Translations under genes and position numbers: made by a program
Assembly (NCBI GenBank): GCA_016930675.1
Contig: JAFGGG010000044.1
Span: 30,557 to 94,556 of the forward strand
Source: Spirochaetales bacterium
GTDB taxonomy: Bacteria > Spirochaetota > Spirochaetia > SZUA-6 > RPPD01
Direction: 5' to 3'
Length of the DNA stretch: 64,000 nucleotides
Notes under the pieces: model-generated
Databases searched by the model: none
Told to the model about the DNA's origin: nothing
What the model saw: the letters and a program-made list of their open reading frames with translations, nothing else
Part shown: piece after piece, positions 46,161-54,591 of the stretch
Numbering within the stretch: the first letter of the stretch is position 1
How the letters are laid out: each line of letters opens with the position of its first letter

Positions 46161-46913
46161 ATGGAATATCGAACACATGCTGCGAATAATTTTTATGCAG
46201 GCATAATTAAAACATATAAAGAGTGCGACTTCTCATTCATTCCTATTCACTATCTAAAAGAAAGAGAAAAGCAATATTTTAAACGTTTCATGGGGGAAGC
46301 TAAAACCGCAATTGTACTTTATTATCCGGTAAAAAATATAATGGATTGGACATGGAACTGTCCGGACGGAACAATCGCCAGTGAAACGTGCAATATCGAT
46401 GAACGGGCAGCTACTATCTGTAAAGATATACAAAATTCATTCATTACAAACAGTATCAATACAAAAATTGTTCCCTACCCTGAAACATCGGGTCTGCAAT
46501 TTCGCTTTGTCGCGATTGCGGCAGGTTATGGCGAAATCGGCAGAAATGCTCATTATCTTCACCCGCAGTGGGGAGTAAGAATTCATTTGCGGGTGCTGGC
46601 ATCTGAAATACAAAGCAGCCTTCTCTGCAGTATAAAAACAAAAACAAATAAAGTCTGCTTACAATGCAATAGATGTATAGATACATGCCCCGCCGATGCG
46701 TTTAAAAACGGATTTGACGGATTGCAATGTAGAAGATTCCGAAAAAATCGCGGCGAATATATTCCCACTGGACCTAAAGGTATATTAAGATACTGCAAAA
46801 AGTGTGTAATGGTGTGCAAAGCCGGAAAGAATAATAGGAAGTACTCCGAAAAATCAACTTTTTATAAAACAGCACAAAAGGATAATCGTGAACAAACAAA
46901 TACGGGTAATTAG
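46161..46913 (+). CDS. Second QueG-like iron-sulfur protein
   Basis: A 250-residue protein with the QueG-like core (FVAIAAGYGEIGRNAHYLHPQW, about residues 117-138), one complete 4Fe-4S motif (CLQCNRCIDTCP) and a partial second (CKKCVMVCKAG) that lacks the spacing of a full set. It is more divergent and shorter than the copy at 38302. Placed 2 nt after the EFR1 gene, which suggests a redox pair. It probably does not act on queuosine precursors, but this is unproven. Confidence 0.6.
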   Translation: MEYRTHAANNFYAGIIKTYKECDFSFIPIHYLKEREKQYFKRFMGEAKTAIVLYYPVKNIMDWTWNCPDGTIASETCNIDERAATICKDIQNSFITNSINTKIVPYPETSGLQFRFVAIAAGYGEIGRNAHYLHPQWGVRIHLRVLASEIQSSLLCSIKTKTNKVCLQCNRCIDTCPADAFKNGFDGLQCRRFRKNRGEYIPTGPKGILRYCKKCVMVCKAGKNNRKYSEKSTFYKTAQKDNREQTNTGN

Positions 46914-47439
46914 TATAACCAAAGAGGATGATATTCCTGGAAAATATCGCGACACACCAATAGCGGATTTTTTACACTATCATAATTTTAAAGCACCCTT
47001 TAAAACTTACAGTTCAGCGCAGCTTTTAATCGGAATGTGCATGGACAATAGAAAAAAACTGAATATTCCCGAATATTTCGCTTATATAATAAGAACAGGC
47101 GGAGCGAATCTAAGATACAGCGAATTTAAGGTGTCATACGCGATTGCTATCGGCAATGTTAAGTATATCATTTTAATTTCACATAATAATTGCGGCATGG
47201 TCAATCTCATGGCCAAAAAAGATGCATTTATTAAGGGTTTAATGGAAAATACACAATGGGATAAGCAGAGAGCGGAAGAGCATTTTATCAATTACGCTCC
47301 CATGTTTGAAATTGATAACGAGAAGCAGTTTGTAATAGATGAAGCAGAACGATTGATGAATAAATATAAAGGAATCATGGTAGTACCTGCTTTTTATAAG
47401 ATCGGGGATAATTTGATATATCTACTGGAAGAGAACTAA
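46888..47439 (+). CDS. Beta-carbonic-anhydrase-like protein
   Basis: A 183-residue protein with the zinc and catalytic pattern of beta-type carbonic anhydrases: C51-x-D53-x-R55 in GMCMDNRKKL and H99-x-x-C102 in SHNNCGM. It lacks the extra helices of typical enzymes. GTG start at 46888 overlaps the preceding gene by 26 nt, with AAAAGGA upstream. It could hydrate CO2 or use the fold for another substrate, as some family members do. Confidence 0.65.
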   Translation: MNKQIRVISITKEDDIPGKYRDTPIADFLHYHNFKAPFKTYSSAQLLIGMCMDNRKKLNIPEYFAYIIRTGGANLRYSEFKVSYAIAIGNVKYIILISHNNCGMVNLMAKKDAFIKGLMENTQWDKQRAEEHFINYAPMFEIDNEKQFVIDEAERLMNKYKGIMVVPAFYKIGDNLIYLLEEN

Positions 47440-47453
47440 TAAAGGGAGATATT

Positions 47454-47741
47454 ATGAGTATATTTTTAATTGCATGTATAAAAATTAAAAATAATGAAAT
47501 GTATCAAGACTATATCAGAAAGGCGGAGCCGATAATAAAGAAATATCAGGGAAAGTATATTCTGCGTTCGAATAAAATAATTAATTCAAACAGTAAATTT
47601 AACCCGGACAAGATTATTATAATTGAATTTCCAGACATTGATTTATACAAATCGTGTTTCGCTTCGGAAGAATATAAAAATATCGTATATCTCAGACTGG
47701 AATCAACCGAGAGTGAAAGTTTTATTGTGAAAAATATATAA
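47454..47741 (+). CDS. DUF1330-like small protein
   Basis: A 95-residue protein with the dimeric ferredoxin-like barrel pattern: MSIFLIACIKI, a YQDYIRKAEPIIKKYQGKYI helix and a central IIIIEFPDIDLYKSCF strand. These match DUF1330, often found near redox or ring-cleaving enzymes. GGGAG lies 6-8 nt before the ATG. Role unknown. Confidence 0.65.
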   Translation: MSIFLIACIKIKNNEMYQDYIRKAEPIIKKYQGKYILRSNKIINSNSKFNPDKIIIIEFPDIDLYKSCFASEEYKNIVYLRLESTESESFIVKNI

Positions 47742-47757
47742 TATAAGGAAAATTAAA

Positions 47758-48030
47758 ATGGAACAGAAAGCTAAAATCAATATCGTAATCACGATTATTG
47801 CCTTGGTTATTTTTATAGGCAATGCAATATTGTGGACCGCTAAGGAAGATTTTCTATTTGCAATACCCTTTATCATACTATCCGCCGCTGTTGTGATCTC
47901 ATCATACCCTGTACACAAACTATTAAAATTGGACTTTAATAATAAAGCCAATCCATTGCGAATTATTGCCTTTATTTTAACAGTGGCGGCCGCGGGATTA
48001 TTTGTAATGAATATAATGCACCTGTTTTAA
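47758..48030 (+). CDS. Small three-span membrane protein
   Basis: A 90-residue hydrophobic protein with three probable membrane segments (about residues 8-26, 33-52 and 66-88). Last gene of the island series, 17 nt after the DUF1330 gene. Its stop overlaps the uvrD-like stop on the other strand by four bases, so the island's right edge is a convergent junction with no spacer. Confidence 0.5.
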   Translation: MEQKAKINIVITIIALVIFIGNAILWTAKEDFLFAIPFIILSAAVVISSYPVHKLLKLDFNNKANPLRIIAFILTVAAAGLFVMNIMHLF

Positions 48031-50138
48031 ATCTCTTCCTTAATTCGTATCAAACTTGAATAGTCCGGAATAAAACGGGCGGTTTTCCCCGTATCAAAAC
48101 GTACCGTGACTAGACTATGCTCACCTTTTATTTCATTCCCGACAATTATACCGTACCCGTAATCATCATGGAACACACGCGCACCTTTGGGAAAAGCATG
48201 GTCAGAGTTTTGCTCTTGTCGATTACCGGAGATCAGATTATATTCTTCTATGAGTTCTTTTGGTATCTCGGAAATAAAGCGAGAGGGCATGGATGAGACC
48301 AGACGCCCGTAAAGAGCGCGTTGTCTGCAGCTGGTTACATAAAGCTCTTTTTTGGCTCTGGTTATGCCCACATAAAAAAGTCTGCGCTCCTCTTCAATTT
48401 CTTCAGGGGTCATATAAGTTGAATCCGCCTGATTGGAAGCGGGGAACACTCCTTCTTCAAGCCCGGTTATAATTACCCGCTCGAATTCCAATCCTTTGGT
48501 ATTATGCAGGGTAATAAGAGTGACCTTGCCCTGCTCCGGGTCATTTGTCTCAGGAGTATTTAACAGTGTGTTTTCCAGAAACTGCAGCAATCCCTCCCTG
48601 CCAGATTGGTAAGGCATAGCGGCGTTTACAAGCTCTAAAAGATTAGCGCTTTTGTTTGTGCCTTCGGTTTTATCCTTTTCTTCATAATGGGCAAGCAGCC
48701 CGGACTTTTCTATTAATATGTGAATAAAATGCGACAGTACGTCCCTTTCCAACTCAGCGGCAAGAGTAGCCAAAAGTTCAAGAAAATCTTCCATACCATA
48801 TCCCGCCTTTTTACTTAAACCCTGCTTTGCATTCACACAGCAGACAATAAAATCATCATGTGTATTTTTTCGTTCAGCGATAATTTTATTTACACTTGCC
48901 TTACCCAGACCTCTTGCCGGTTTGTTTATGATTCTTAAGAATGCCGTTTCATCATGAGGATTTAACAGCAGCGCCAGATAGCAGAGAGCGTCTTTAATTT
49001 CTTCCCGCTCATAAAAGCGCTGCGTTCCCACAATACAGTAAGGAATCCCCAACCTTGAAAAAAGCTCTTCAAAATGCCGGGACTGGTAGTTCATTCTGTA
49101 AAGAATCGCGGTTTCAGCAAGACCGCGTTCTTTTATAACTTCGGCGCAAAACTTGGCCTCCCCGGTATGATCGGGCAGATAAGCGACAACCAGGGGCTTG
49201 CCCTCGTCATTTTCAGTGTTGAGAGTTTTTCCCATACGGTTTTTATTAAACGCCACCACGGCCGAAGCGGCCGCCAATATCTTCCGGGTGGACCTGTAAT
49301 TCTGTTCCAGTCTGATAATCTTTGTGTCCTTAAAATGATCCGGGAATTTGAGGATGTTCTCTACTTCTGCTCCCCTAAACTTATAGATCGATTGGTCGTC
49401 ATCTCCTACCACACAAAGATAGGTCTCCGCTCCGCATAACTCCCGTAAAAGCTGAAACTGCGATCCGTTCGAATCCTGGTATTCATCAACCAAGACCATG
49501 ATAAAGCGGTTTCTTATTTTATCTTTGACCTGCGCGCTTTGCTGCAATAACTCAACGGTCCTCATGATTAAATCCCCAAAATCCAGATTACCCGTAGCTC
49601 TTAGATGCTCCTGATACGAAGCATACACAGCGGGTAAATCCCGGTCAAAACTTACCTGTTCCAGATCTCCGTCCGGAGCAATTCCCAAATCCTTGGCCCG
49701 TTGGATCCAGTACAGGTACTGCTTTATCTGGGACAAAGAGTAGCTTTCCTTCAAATCCCTTTTTAACAGCGCGTAACTGTCGTCTTCATCGTAAATTAAA
49801 AACTCCCTTTTTATTCCGATATGCTCTCCGTAAACACGGAGCAGCCAGGCTCCAAAAGAGTGAAAGGTCCGGATCATTACCTTTTCCGCATCCCGGTTCA
49901 TGGCCAGAACTCTTGTTTTCATTTCCAAGGCTGCTTTGTTGGTAAACGTAACCGCGAGAATTGAATTGGGATCAATTCCCAGCTTATCTATGGCGTACGC
50001 GATTTTGGTGGTAATAACACGGGTTTTGCCTGATCCCGCTCCGGCCAGAATGAGCAGCGGTGATCCCGTATGAATTACCGCTTCATACTGCCGGGGATTA
50101 AGCTCCTGTAAATATACAAGGTCTGATTTTTTATCCAT
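48027..50138 (-). CDS. UvrD/PcrA superfamily 1 DNA helicase
   Basis: A 703-residue 3'-5' helicase. Walker A (Q motif LNPRQYEAV followed by AGAGSGKTRVITTKI, about residues 30-45), motif II VDEYQDSN, and later motifs AYRSTRKIL-like QNYRSTRKIL, TLHNTKGLEF and VGITRAKKELYV are all present. It probably works in nucleotide excision or mismatch repair and removal of stalled complexes. A C-terminal PcrA-type tail follows. The ATG abuts rimO, so the two are translated together. PcrA versus UvrD cannot be decided by eye. Confidence 0.93.
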   Translation of the reverse strand: MDKKSDLVYLQELNPRQYEAVIHTGSPLLILAGAGSGKTRVITTKIAYAIDKLGIDPNSILAVTFTNKAALEMKTRVLAMNRDAEKVMIRTFHSFGAWLLRVYGEHIGIKREFLIYDEDDSYALLKRDLKESYSLSQIKQYLYWIQRAKDLGIAPDGDLEQVSFDRDLPAVYASYQEHLRATGNLDFGDLIMRTVELLQQSAQVKDKIRNRFIMVLVDEYQDSNGSQFQLLRELCGAETYLCVVGDDDQSIYKFRGAEVENILKFPDHFKDTKIIRLEQNYRSTRKILAAASAVVAFNKNRMGKTLNTENDEGKPLVVAYLPDHTGEAKFCAEVIKERGLAETAILYRMNYQSRHFEELFSRLGIPYCIVGTQRFYEREEIKDALCYLALLLNPHDETAFLRIINKPARGLGKASVNKIIAERKNTHDDFIVCCVNAKQGLSKKAGYGMEDFLELLATLAAELERDVLSHFIHILIEKSGLLAHYEEKDKTEGTNKSANLLELVNAAMPYQSGREGLLQFLENTLLNTPETNDPEQGKVTLITLHNTKGLEFERVIITGLEEGVFPASNQADSTYMTPEEIEEERRLFYVGITRAKKELYVTSCRQRALYGRLVSSMPSRFISEIPKELIEEYNLISGNRQEQNSDHAFPKGARVFHDDYGYGIIVGNEIKGEHSLVTVRFDTGKTARFIPDYSSLIRIKEEI

Positions 50139-51452
50139 TTAACAGACTGTTCCTTCCAGATCCACACCATTGCGTTTTGTGATAGCAACCTTAACCATTT
50201 TTCCGGGAGCTGTGTTCCCTCCCGATAGAACCACAAGCCCGTCCACATCAGGCGCGTGAAGATAACCCCGGCCTATATACAATGCTTCTTTTTCCACGCG
50301 TTCCTCCACCAGAACATCCAACATAGAATTAACATATGAGTCAAGCCACTCTTCGGTAATAACACTCTGCGCCTGTTTAAACTCTTCCGCCCTTGCGCGC
50401 GCGGCAGCTTTTTTCACCTGCCCGGAAAATCCGGCGGCGGGAGTGCCTTGTTCCCGTGAGTAGCAAAAAACACCCGCCCAATTTAAACGCGCACTTTGCT
50501 GAAACTTCAACAGCATCTGAAAATCTTCACGGCTTTCCCCCGGAAATCCGACCAGGAAAGTGGAACGGATCACCGCCCGGGCACAGGTATTGCGAATCGA
50601 GTCTATGAGTTTCACATAGCTTTCACTGTTTCCCTGCCGTCCCATGGACTTTAACAGTATCGGACTGGCATGCTGAAAAGGCAGATCAAAATATGGAAGC
50701 ACTCGCGCGTCATGCCTAACTATATCCAACAGGTTTAGGGGAAATCGATCCGGATGAATATAAAGAAGTCTCAGCCAAAAATGGTCAGGCAGATTTAAAA
50801 GCTTTTTTAACAGCGGCACCAGCTCCTGCGTGCCCCGCTCCAGACCGAATGAAGCAAGATCCTGTGCAATAAGAATAATTTCCCGCACACCCCTGTCCAG
50901 CAGACATTTAACTTCCTTGACAATCTCCTGCTGCGGCCGGGAATGCAAGGGCCCGCGAATCAATGGAATGGCGCAGTAGGTACAGTTATTATTACAGCCT
51001 TCGGCGAGCTTTACGTAAGCGCTCCCCGGATAGGAGAGCAGGTTCACAGTTCTTTTACCATGACTGTTGAAATATGCTTTTGGCACGCGCATAGCGCGTT
51101 CACCTTTTTTTACCTGCCGCCACACGGTGATGATTGAGCGTAAGTCCTTATTACCCATGAATCCGTCAACTTCCGGAAGATCCTGGAACAACTCGTCAGC
51201 GTAGCGTTCCACCAGACAACCGACCATCAGCAGCTTCTTGTCAGGATACTGTTGTTTTAAACTTAAGACCGTATCTATGGATTCTTGTTTGGCTGAGACA
51301 ATAAAACCGCAGGTATTTACTATTATATAATGCGCCGAGTTGATATCATTTGTGAGCAATAATCCGGAGTCCTCTAAAAGAGCAATTAGTACTTCGGAAT
51401 CCACTTGATTCTTGGCACATCCCAGACTCTCGATATAGAATAATTCTTTCAT
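50139..51452 (-). CDS. rimO: Ribosomal protein uS12 methylthiotransferase
   Basis: A 437-residue radical-SAM enzyme that adds a methylthio group to an aspartate of ribosomal protein S12. The N-terminal UPF0004 cluster cysteines can be placed as C12, C48 and C79, and the radical-SAM motif as C153, C157 and C160 (EGCNNNCTYC). A C-terminal TRAM-type region begins near residue 370. The SLGCAKNQVDSE start marks RimO rather than MiaB. Directly adjoins the helicase gene. Confidence 0.93.
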   Translation of the reverse strand: MKELFYIESLGCAKNQVDSEVLIALLEDSGLLLTNDINSAHYIIVNTCGFIVSAKQESIDTVLSLKQQYPDKKLLMVGCLVERYADELFQDLPEVDGFMGNKDLRSIITVWRQVKKGERAMRVPKAYFNSHGKRTVNLLSYPGSAYVKLAEGCNNNCTYCAIPLIRGPLHSRPQQEIVKEVKCLLDRGVREIILIAQDLASFGLERGTQELVPLLKKLLNLPDHFWLRLLYIHPDRFPLNLLDIVRHDARVLPYFDLPFQHASPILLKSMGRQGNSESYVKLIDSIRNTCARAVIRSTFLVGFPGESREDFQMLLKFQQSARLNWAGVFCYSREQGTPAAGFSGQVKKAAARARAEEFKQAQSVITEEWLDSYVNSMLDVLVEERVEKEALYIGRGYLHAPDVDGLVVLSGGNTAPGKMVKVAITKRNGVDLEGTVC

Positions 51453-51492
51453 TTCTTTATTGGTTAAAAGAAAGCATTAGTCCGGCTGCTGT

Positions 51493-52584
51493 TTACTTTA
51501 CAGGTAATGACAGAAGATGATACGTATTTTTTGTCTCATCCTTTTTCCAGGTAATGAGGCGGGCTGCGATCTGACCGAAACCCCCCAGCTGAATCTGTTT
51601 TTCAGATATCTTAAGAGTTACCGTACCCGCATTGGAAAAACGAAGCTCCACTTTTTCCGCTACGGGCAGAGATACGGTCTGATTAGCGTACATATATTTT
51701 TGCTCTCTGGGCTTATCGTCAATATAATAGATAAACATACAACCGCCTGAAAACAGCGTGTCCGCTGTAAAAGCCGTGGGTTCCGCAGCGGAAGCCAAAA
51801 CCTGGGCTTCAGTGCCGTAAATTTCAGCGAGTTTGGCGATATCGATACTTTCCTGATCTGTAGGTCCGGAGGAAGCGATAGAAGTCGCGGTGAGTTTTAA
51901 AAGCTCGATTTTAGCATGCCTTTCCGTGCCGCTTTCATAAATATCGTTTATTCTGATCTCCACATCCAGAGTAGAGTCATTATTCAAATCAACCTGTTTT
52001 TTCATTCCTATGGCCAGTTCAAACTGTTCATAATCGCTGGCAATAACCACATTATTATCAATCGCGTGAAAAACCAAAACACCTCTTTCTTTATCGTCAC
52101 TGCCTGTAACCGTTATTTTCGTTCCTTTGGCGATATCATATGTTTTTATATAATCTTTAAAAACATACTCCTGCTCGGTATCGTTTTTTTCTTCGGTTTC
52201 CGTAACAGGCACACCTTCTCCAAAAGGCTGGGTCAGGATAAGAACGACGATCAGCGCAACCGCCACAAATAAAGAGGCTCCGATAATAAACAGTTTTGGT
52301 GAACGCTCAGATTTGCTCTCAAGCAGCTGGTCCAAAGGAACGGGCTGTTCCTGTATCTTCATATTTTTATAGATATTAACGAGTTCTTCGCCTTCCAGTC
52401 CCAGATACTCGGCGTAATTTGTTAAAAAACCCTTTAAATAGGTCTCGCCTGGAAAGACCGAAAAATCTTCATTTTCCAAAGCAACCAGATACCTTTTACT
52501 GATATTGGTATCCCTTGAGGCCTGCTCGATTGAGTAACTAAGGTTTTCTCGTGTTCTTCTTAATCTCTCACCGAATGATTCCAT
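51493..52584 (-). CDS. rodZ: RodZ-like cytoskeletal/HTH membrane protein
   Basis: A 363-residue protein: an N-terminal HTH (GERLRRTRENLSYSIEQAS, residues about 5-65), a single membrane span (about 97-117), a linker and a C-terminal DUF4115-type periplasmic domain (about 280-363). RodZ links MreB to the elongation machinery and helps set rod or helical shape. The gene lies 5 nt after a LolA-like gene and before rimO. The extended middle region is longer than in E. coli RodZ. Confidence 0.82.
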   Translation of the reverse strand: MESFGERLRRTRENLSYSIEQASRDTNISKRYLVALENEDFSVFPGETYLKGFLTNYAEYLGLEGEELVNIYKNMKIQEQPVPLDQLLESKSERSPKLFIIGASLFVAVALIVVLILTQPFGEGVPVTETEEKNDTEQEYVFKDYIKTYDIAKGTKITVTGSDDKERGVLVFHAIDNNVVIASDYEQFELAIGMKKQVDLNNDSTLDVEIRINDIYESGTERHAKIELLKLTATSIASSGPTDQESIDIAKLAEIYGTEAQVLASAAEPTAFTADTLFSGGCMFIYYIDDKPREQKYMYANQTVSLPVAEKVELRFSNAGTVTLKISEKQIQLGGFGQIAARLITWKKDETKNTYHLLSLPVK

Positions 52585-52589
52585 AAACT

Positions 52590-53270
52590 CTACTCGATTG
52601 TATCATACAGAAAATCAGGATATACATTAGTCATAGCGGGCGGATCAAAATCAAATTTAGTAAGCGGAATACCCACATTTAATCTGATGCCGTAGAAATC
52701 GAACACGATCTTTTCCATTTGCACGGTTGTTCCTTCAACCCGTCGAATAAGATAATTGCTGTCGATATAAAGTATTATCTGCTTAAATCCTTCGGTTGAT
52801 CCCGAATAAGGCGTAAGCAGCAGCTTAGTTACCATCACATTGGAATCCTTATCCAACGGCACTGTCCCTTTAACCGCGTACGCCACCATATAATTGTCAA
52901 GAAGCAGAGTAAGCCCCTTAGCGCTGGCCACATTGGCACCGCTTGCAGAATAACGCTGCTCGAGGATAATACCATAGCGCGGGACATATATACTAAGTTT
53001 CTCGCCATCCACCAAAACTATCTGTCCGGGCGGATTGGAAAATTCAATTTTCAAAAGATTTCTATTTGAATACATTAAAAATCCGTTCTGGACCACGTCA
53101 CCCTTGGTGATTCTGATACTGGCCGCATAGTCATACAGCGAAGCGTATACATCGGAAACTTTCGTCAAAAATTCCTGTGCGGTTGTTATATCTTCTGCGC
53201 TTAAATTTCCGCATATCATTAACACAAAAAAACAGATTAATGACATAACCACAACATATCGACTTTTCAT
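52590..53270 (-). CDS. LolA-like periplasmic lipoprotein carrier
   Basis: A 226-residue protein with a signal peptide (residues 1-25, cleavage after NLSA). The mature part follows the LolA pattern: QEFLTKVSDVYASLYDYAAS, then GFLMYSNRNLLKIEFSNPPGQIVLVDGEKLSIYVP, with further strands ending in a C-terminal beta segment. LolA shuttles lipoproteins from the inner to the outer membrane. It is the first gene of the rodZ-rimO-helicase run, and a strong palindrome lies upstream at 53315-53364. Confidence 0.75.
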   Translation of the reverse strand: MKSRYVVVMSLICFFVLMICGNLSAEDITTAQEFLTKVSDVYASLYDYAASIRITKGDVVQNGFLMYSNRNLLKIEFSNPPGQIVLVDGEKLSIYVPRYGIILEQRYSASGANVASAKGLTLLLDNYMVAYAVKGTVPLDKDSNVMVTKLLLTPYSGSTEGFKQIILYIDSNYLIRRVEGTTVQMEKIVFDFYGIRLNVGIPLTKFDFDPPAMTNVYPDFLYDTIE

Positions 53271-53314
53271 TGTTTCTTTCTCTTTCCTTTATAGTTATTA
53301 AACCGTAGATAAAC

Positions 53315-53383
53315 TATCATTGGCACAATTTTTGTTCATTATTACAAACATTGTGCCAATGATAAATTGCGGCTTACCGCAAT
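53315..53383. promoter_or_regulatory. Long palindrome and second hairpin in the divergent region
   Basis: TATCATTGGCACAAT (53315-53329) and ATTGTGCCAATGATA (53350-53364) form a perfect 15-bp inverted repeat, with an inner TTTGT/ACAAA pair. ATTGCGG/CCGCAAT (53366-53372, 53377-53383) follows. It sits 45 nt upstream of the LolA-like start. No gene occurs at 53271-53599; besides these hairpins it holds CACAGATTACACGG, a dispersed-repeat motif. Confidence 0.5.
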
Positions 53384-53599
53384 ACGTATTATTTACGCTA
53401 ACTCGCTGTTTGTCAAGTAGATGATGCTAATTCTCATTTTGATCTTTCCATACAGCCCCTGATGGCGGAAAATGAAAAATAGATCCCAAAAAATCTGAAT
53501 GTGAAACCACAGATTACACGGAAAAATAAAAGTACGCAGATTTAATTGCTTTGAGTTGGTTTTTAGTATAAAATAATTGAGGTTAAAGGATTTATTAAT

Positions 53600-54499
53600 G
53601 TGAATGATAAGAGTTTGATTATTATTACCGGCTGCGATTCCGGTATCGGGAAAAACCTTTGCGAACTGCTTTCCGCTCATAATTATATTATCGCAGCATC
53701 GTTTCTCAAAAAAAATCCCTTTGAACAGAAAAAAAACATATTCGCCAGGCAGCTGGATATGAGAAAAGCAGGACAAACAGGTCAGTTTGCCGCTTTTGTT
53801 AAAAAACTGTGTAAAGATCATTCATGTGCTGTGGAAGCACTCATTAATAACGCCGGCATAGCCTCTTTCGGACCTGTTGAAAATCTGCCTCTTCGCGTAT
53901 ACCGTGAGATTTTTGAGATCAACTACTTCGGGGTAGTGGAACTTACTCAAGCATTTATTCCTCTGCTTATAGAAAGCAGAGGTAAAATATTAATCATAAG
54001 CTCCACCGCGGCCAGGGTGGCGGTGCCCTTTGCCTCTCCCTACGCTTCATCGAAATTCGCGGTCGAAGGTTTTGCCGATTCTTTACGCAGAGAGATGATC
54101 CCCTACGGCATACGCACGGTAGTGATTGAACCGGCCGGTGTGGCTACACCCATCTGGCGCAACAGCTGGCAGAGAGTAAAGCAGGAGTATTTTCCTTTTT
54201 TTGCCAAAAAATATCTTAGAATATTCGAATCAATAGGCAAGCGGATTGTTTCAGGCGCCGACAAAGGGTTGAGTTCTAAAAAAGCGGCTTTGAAAATATA
54301 TAAAATTATAAAGAAGCCCAAACCCAAAGCCAGATATTTAATCGCAAAAAGTTTTCTCCGTGAGTACATAAAGACACACATCCCGTCCAGACTGATTGAT
54401 GCGGCTCTGCCCAGGCTTTTGCATATGGACTATGGGAAAAGAACGTCCGGCCAAACAGTCGACTCACAGGCGGGAAGAAAAAAACACCCTTACATATAA
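53600..54499 (+). CDS. Short-chain dehydrogenase/reductase
   Basis: A 299-residue SDR. The dinucleotide motif TGCDSGIGKN is at residues 10-19, NNAG at 83-86, and the catalytic Ser near 134-135, Tyr148 and Lys152 are present in SSTAARVAVPFASPYASSK. Starts at GTG 53600. The C-terminal 80 residues are basic and longer than a minimal SDR. Substrate unknown. It begins a plus-strand run with a membrane protein and a CPBP protease, but gaps of 92 and 65 nt leave co-transcription uncertain. Confidence 0.85.
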   Translation: MNDKSLIIITGCDSGIGKNLCELLSAHNYIIAASFLKKNPFEQKKNIFARQLDMRKAGQTGQFAAFVKKLCKDHSCAVEALINNAGIASFGPVENLPLRVYREIFEINYFGVVELTQAFIPLLIESRGKILIISSTAARVAVPFASPYASSKFAVEGFADSLRREMIPYGIRTVVIEPAGVATPIWRNSWQRVKQEYFPFFAKKYLRIFESIGKRIVSGADKGLSSKKAALKIYKIIKKPKPKARYLIAKSFLREYIKTHIPSRLIDAALPRLLHMDYGKRTSGQTVDSQAGRKKHPYI

Positions 54500-54591
54500 T
54501 CAGATTTTTTTACCGGTTTATACGTACACTCTTGACCATATTGCTTAAATATTTATTATCTTAAACAAGATATTGTGAAAAAGGATGAGGC

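Noticed and set aside
36026..48030. Prophage or transposon as the cause of the AT-rich island
   Set aside because: No integrase, transposase, phage structural gene, terminal inverted repeats or tRNA target was seen within the window.
49467..49476. GTTCGAATCC, a tRNA T-arm-like word
   Set aside because: It lies inside the helicase coding sequence with no acceptor, D-arm or anticodon arm around it.
53393..53821. Minus-strand open frame overlapping the SDR start and intergenic region
   Set aside because: The sequence is low-complexity aromatic and opposes a clear SDR dinucleotide motif.
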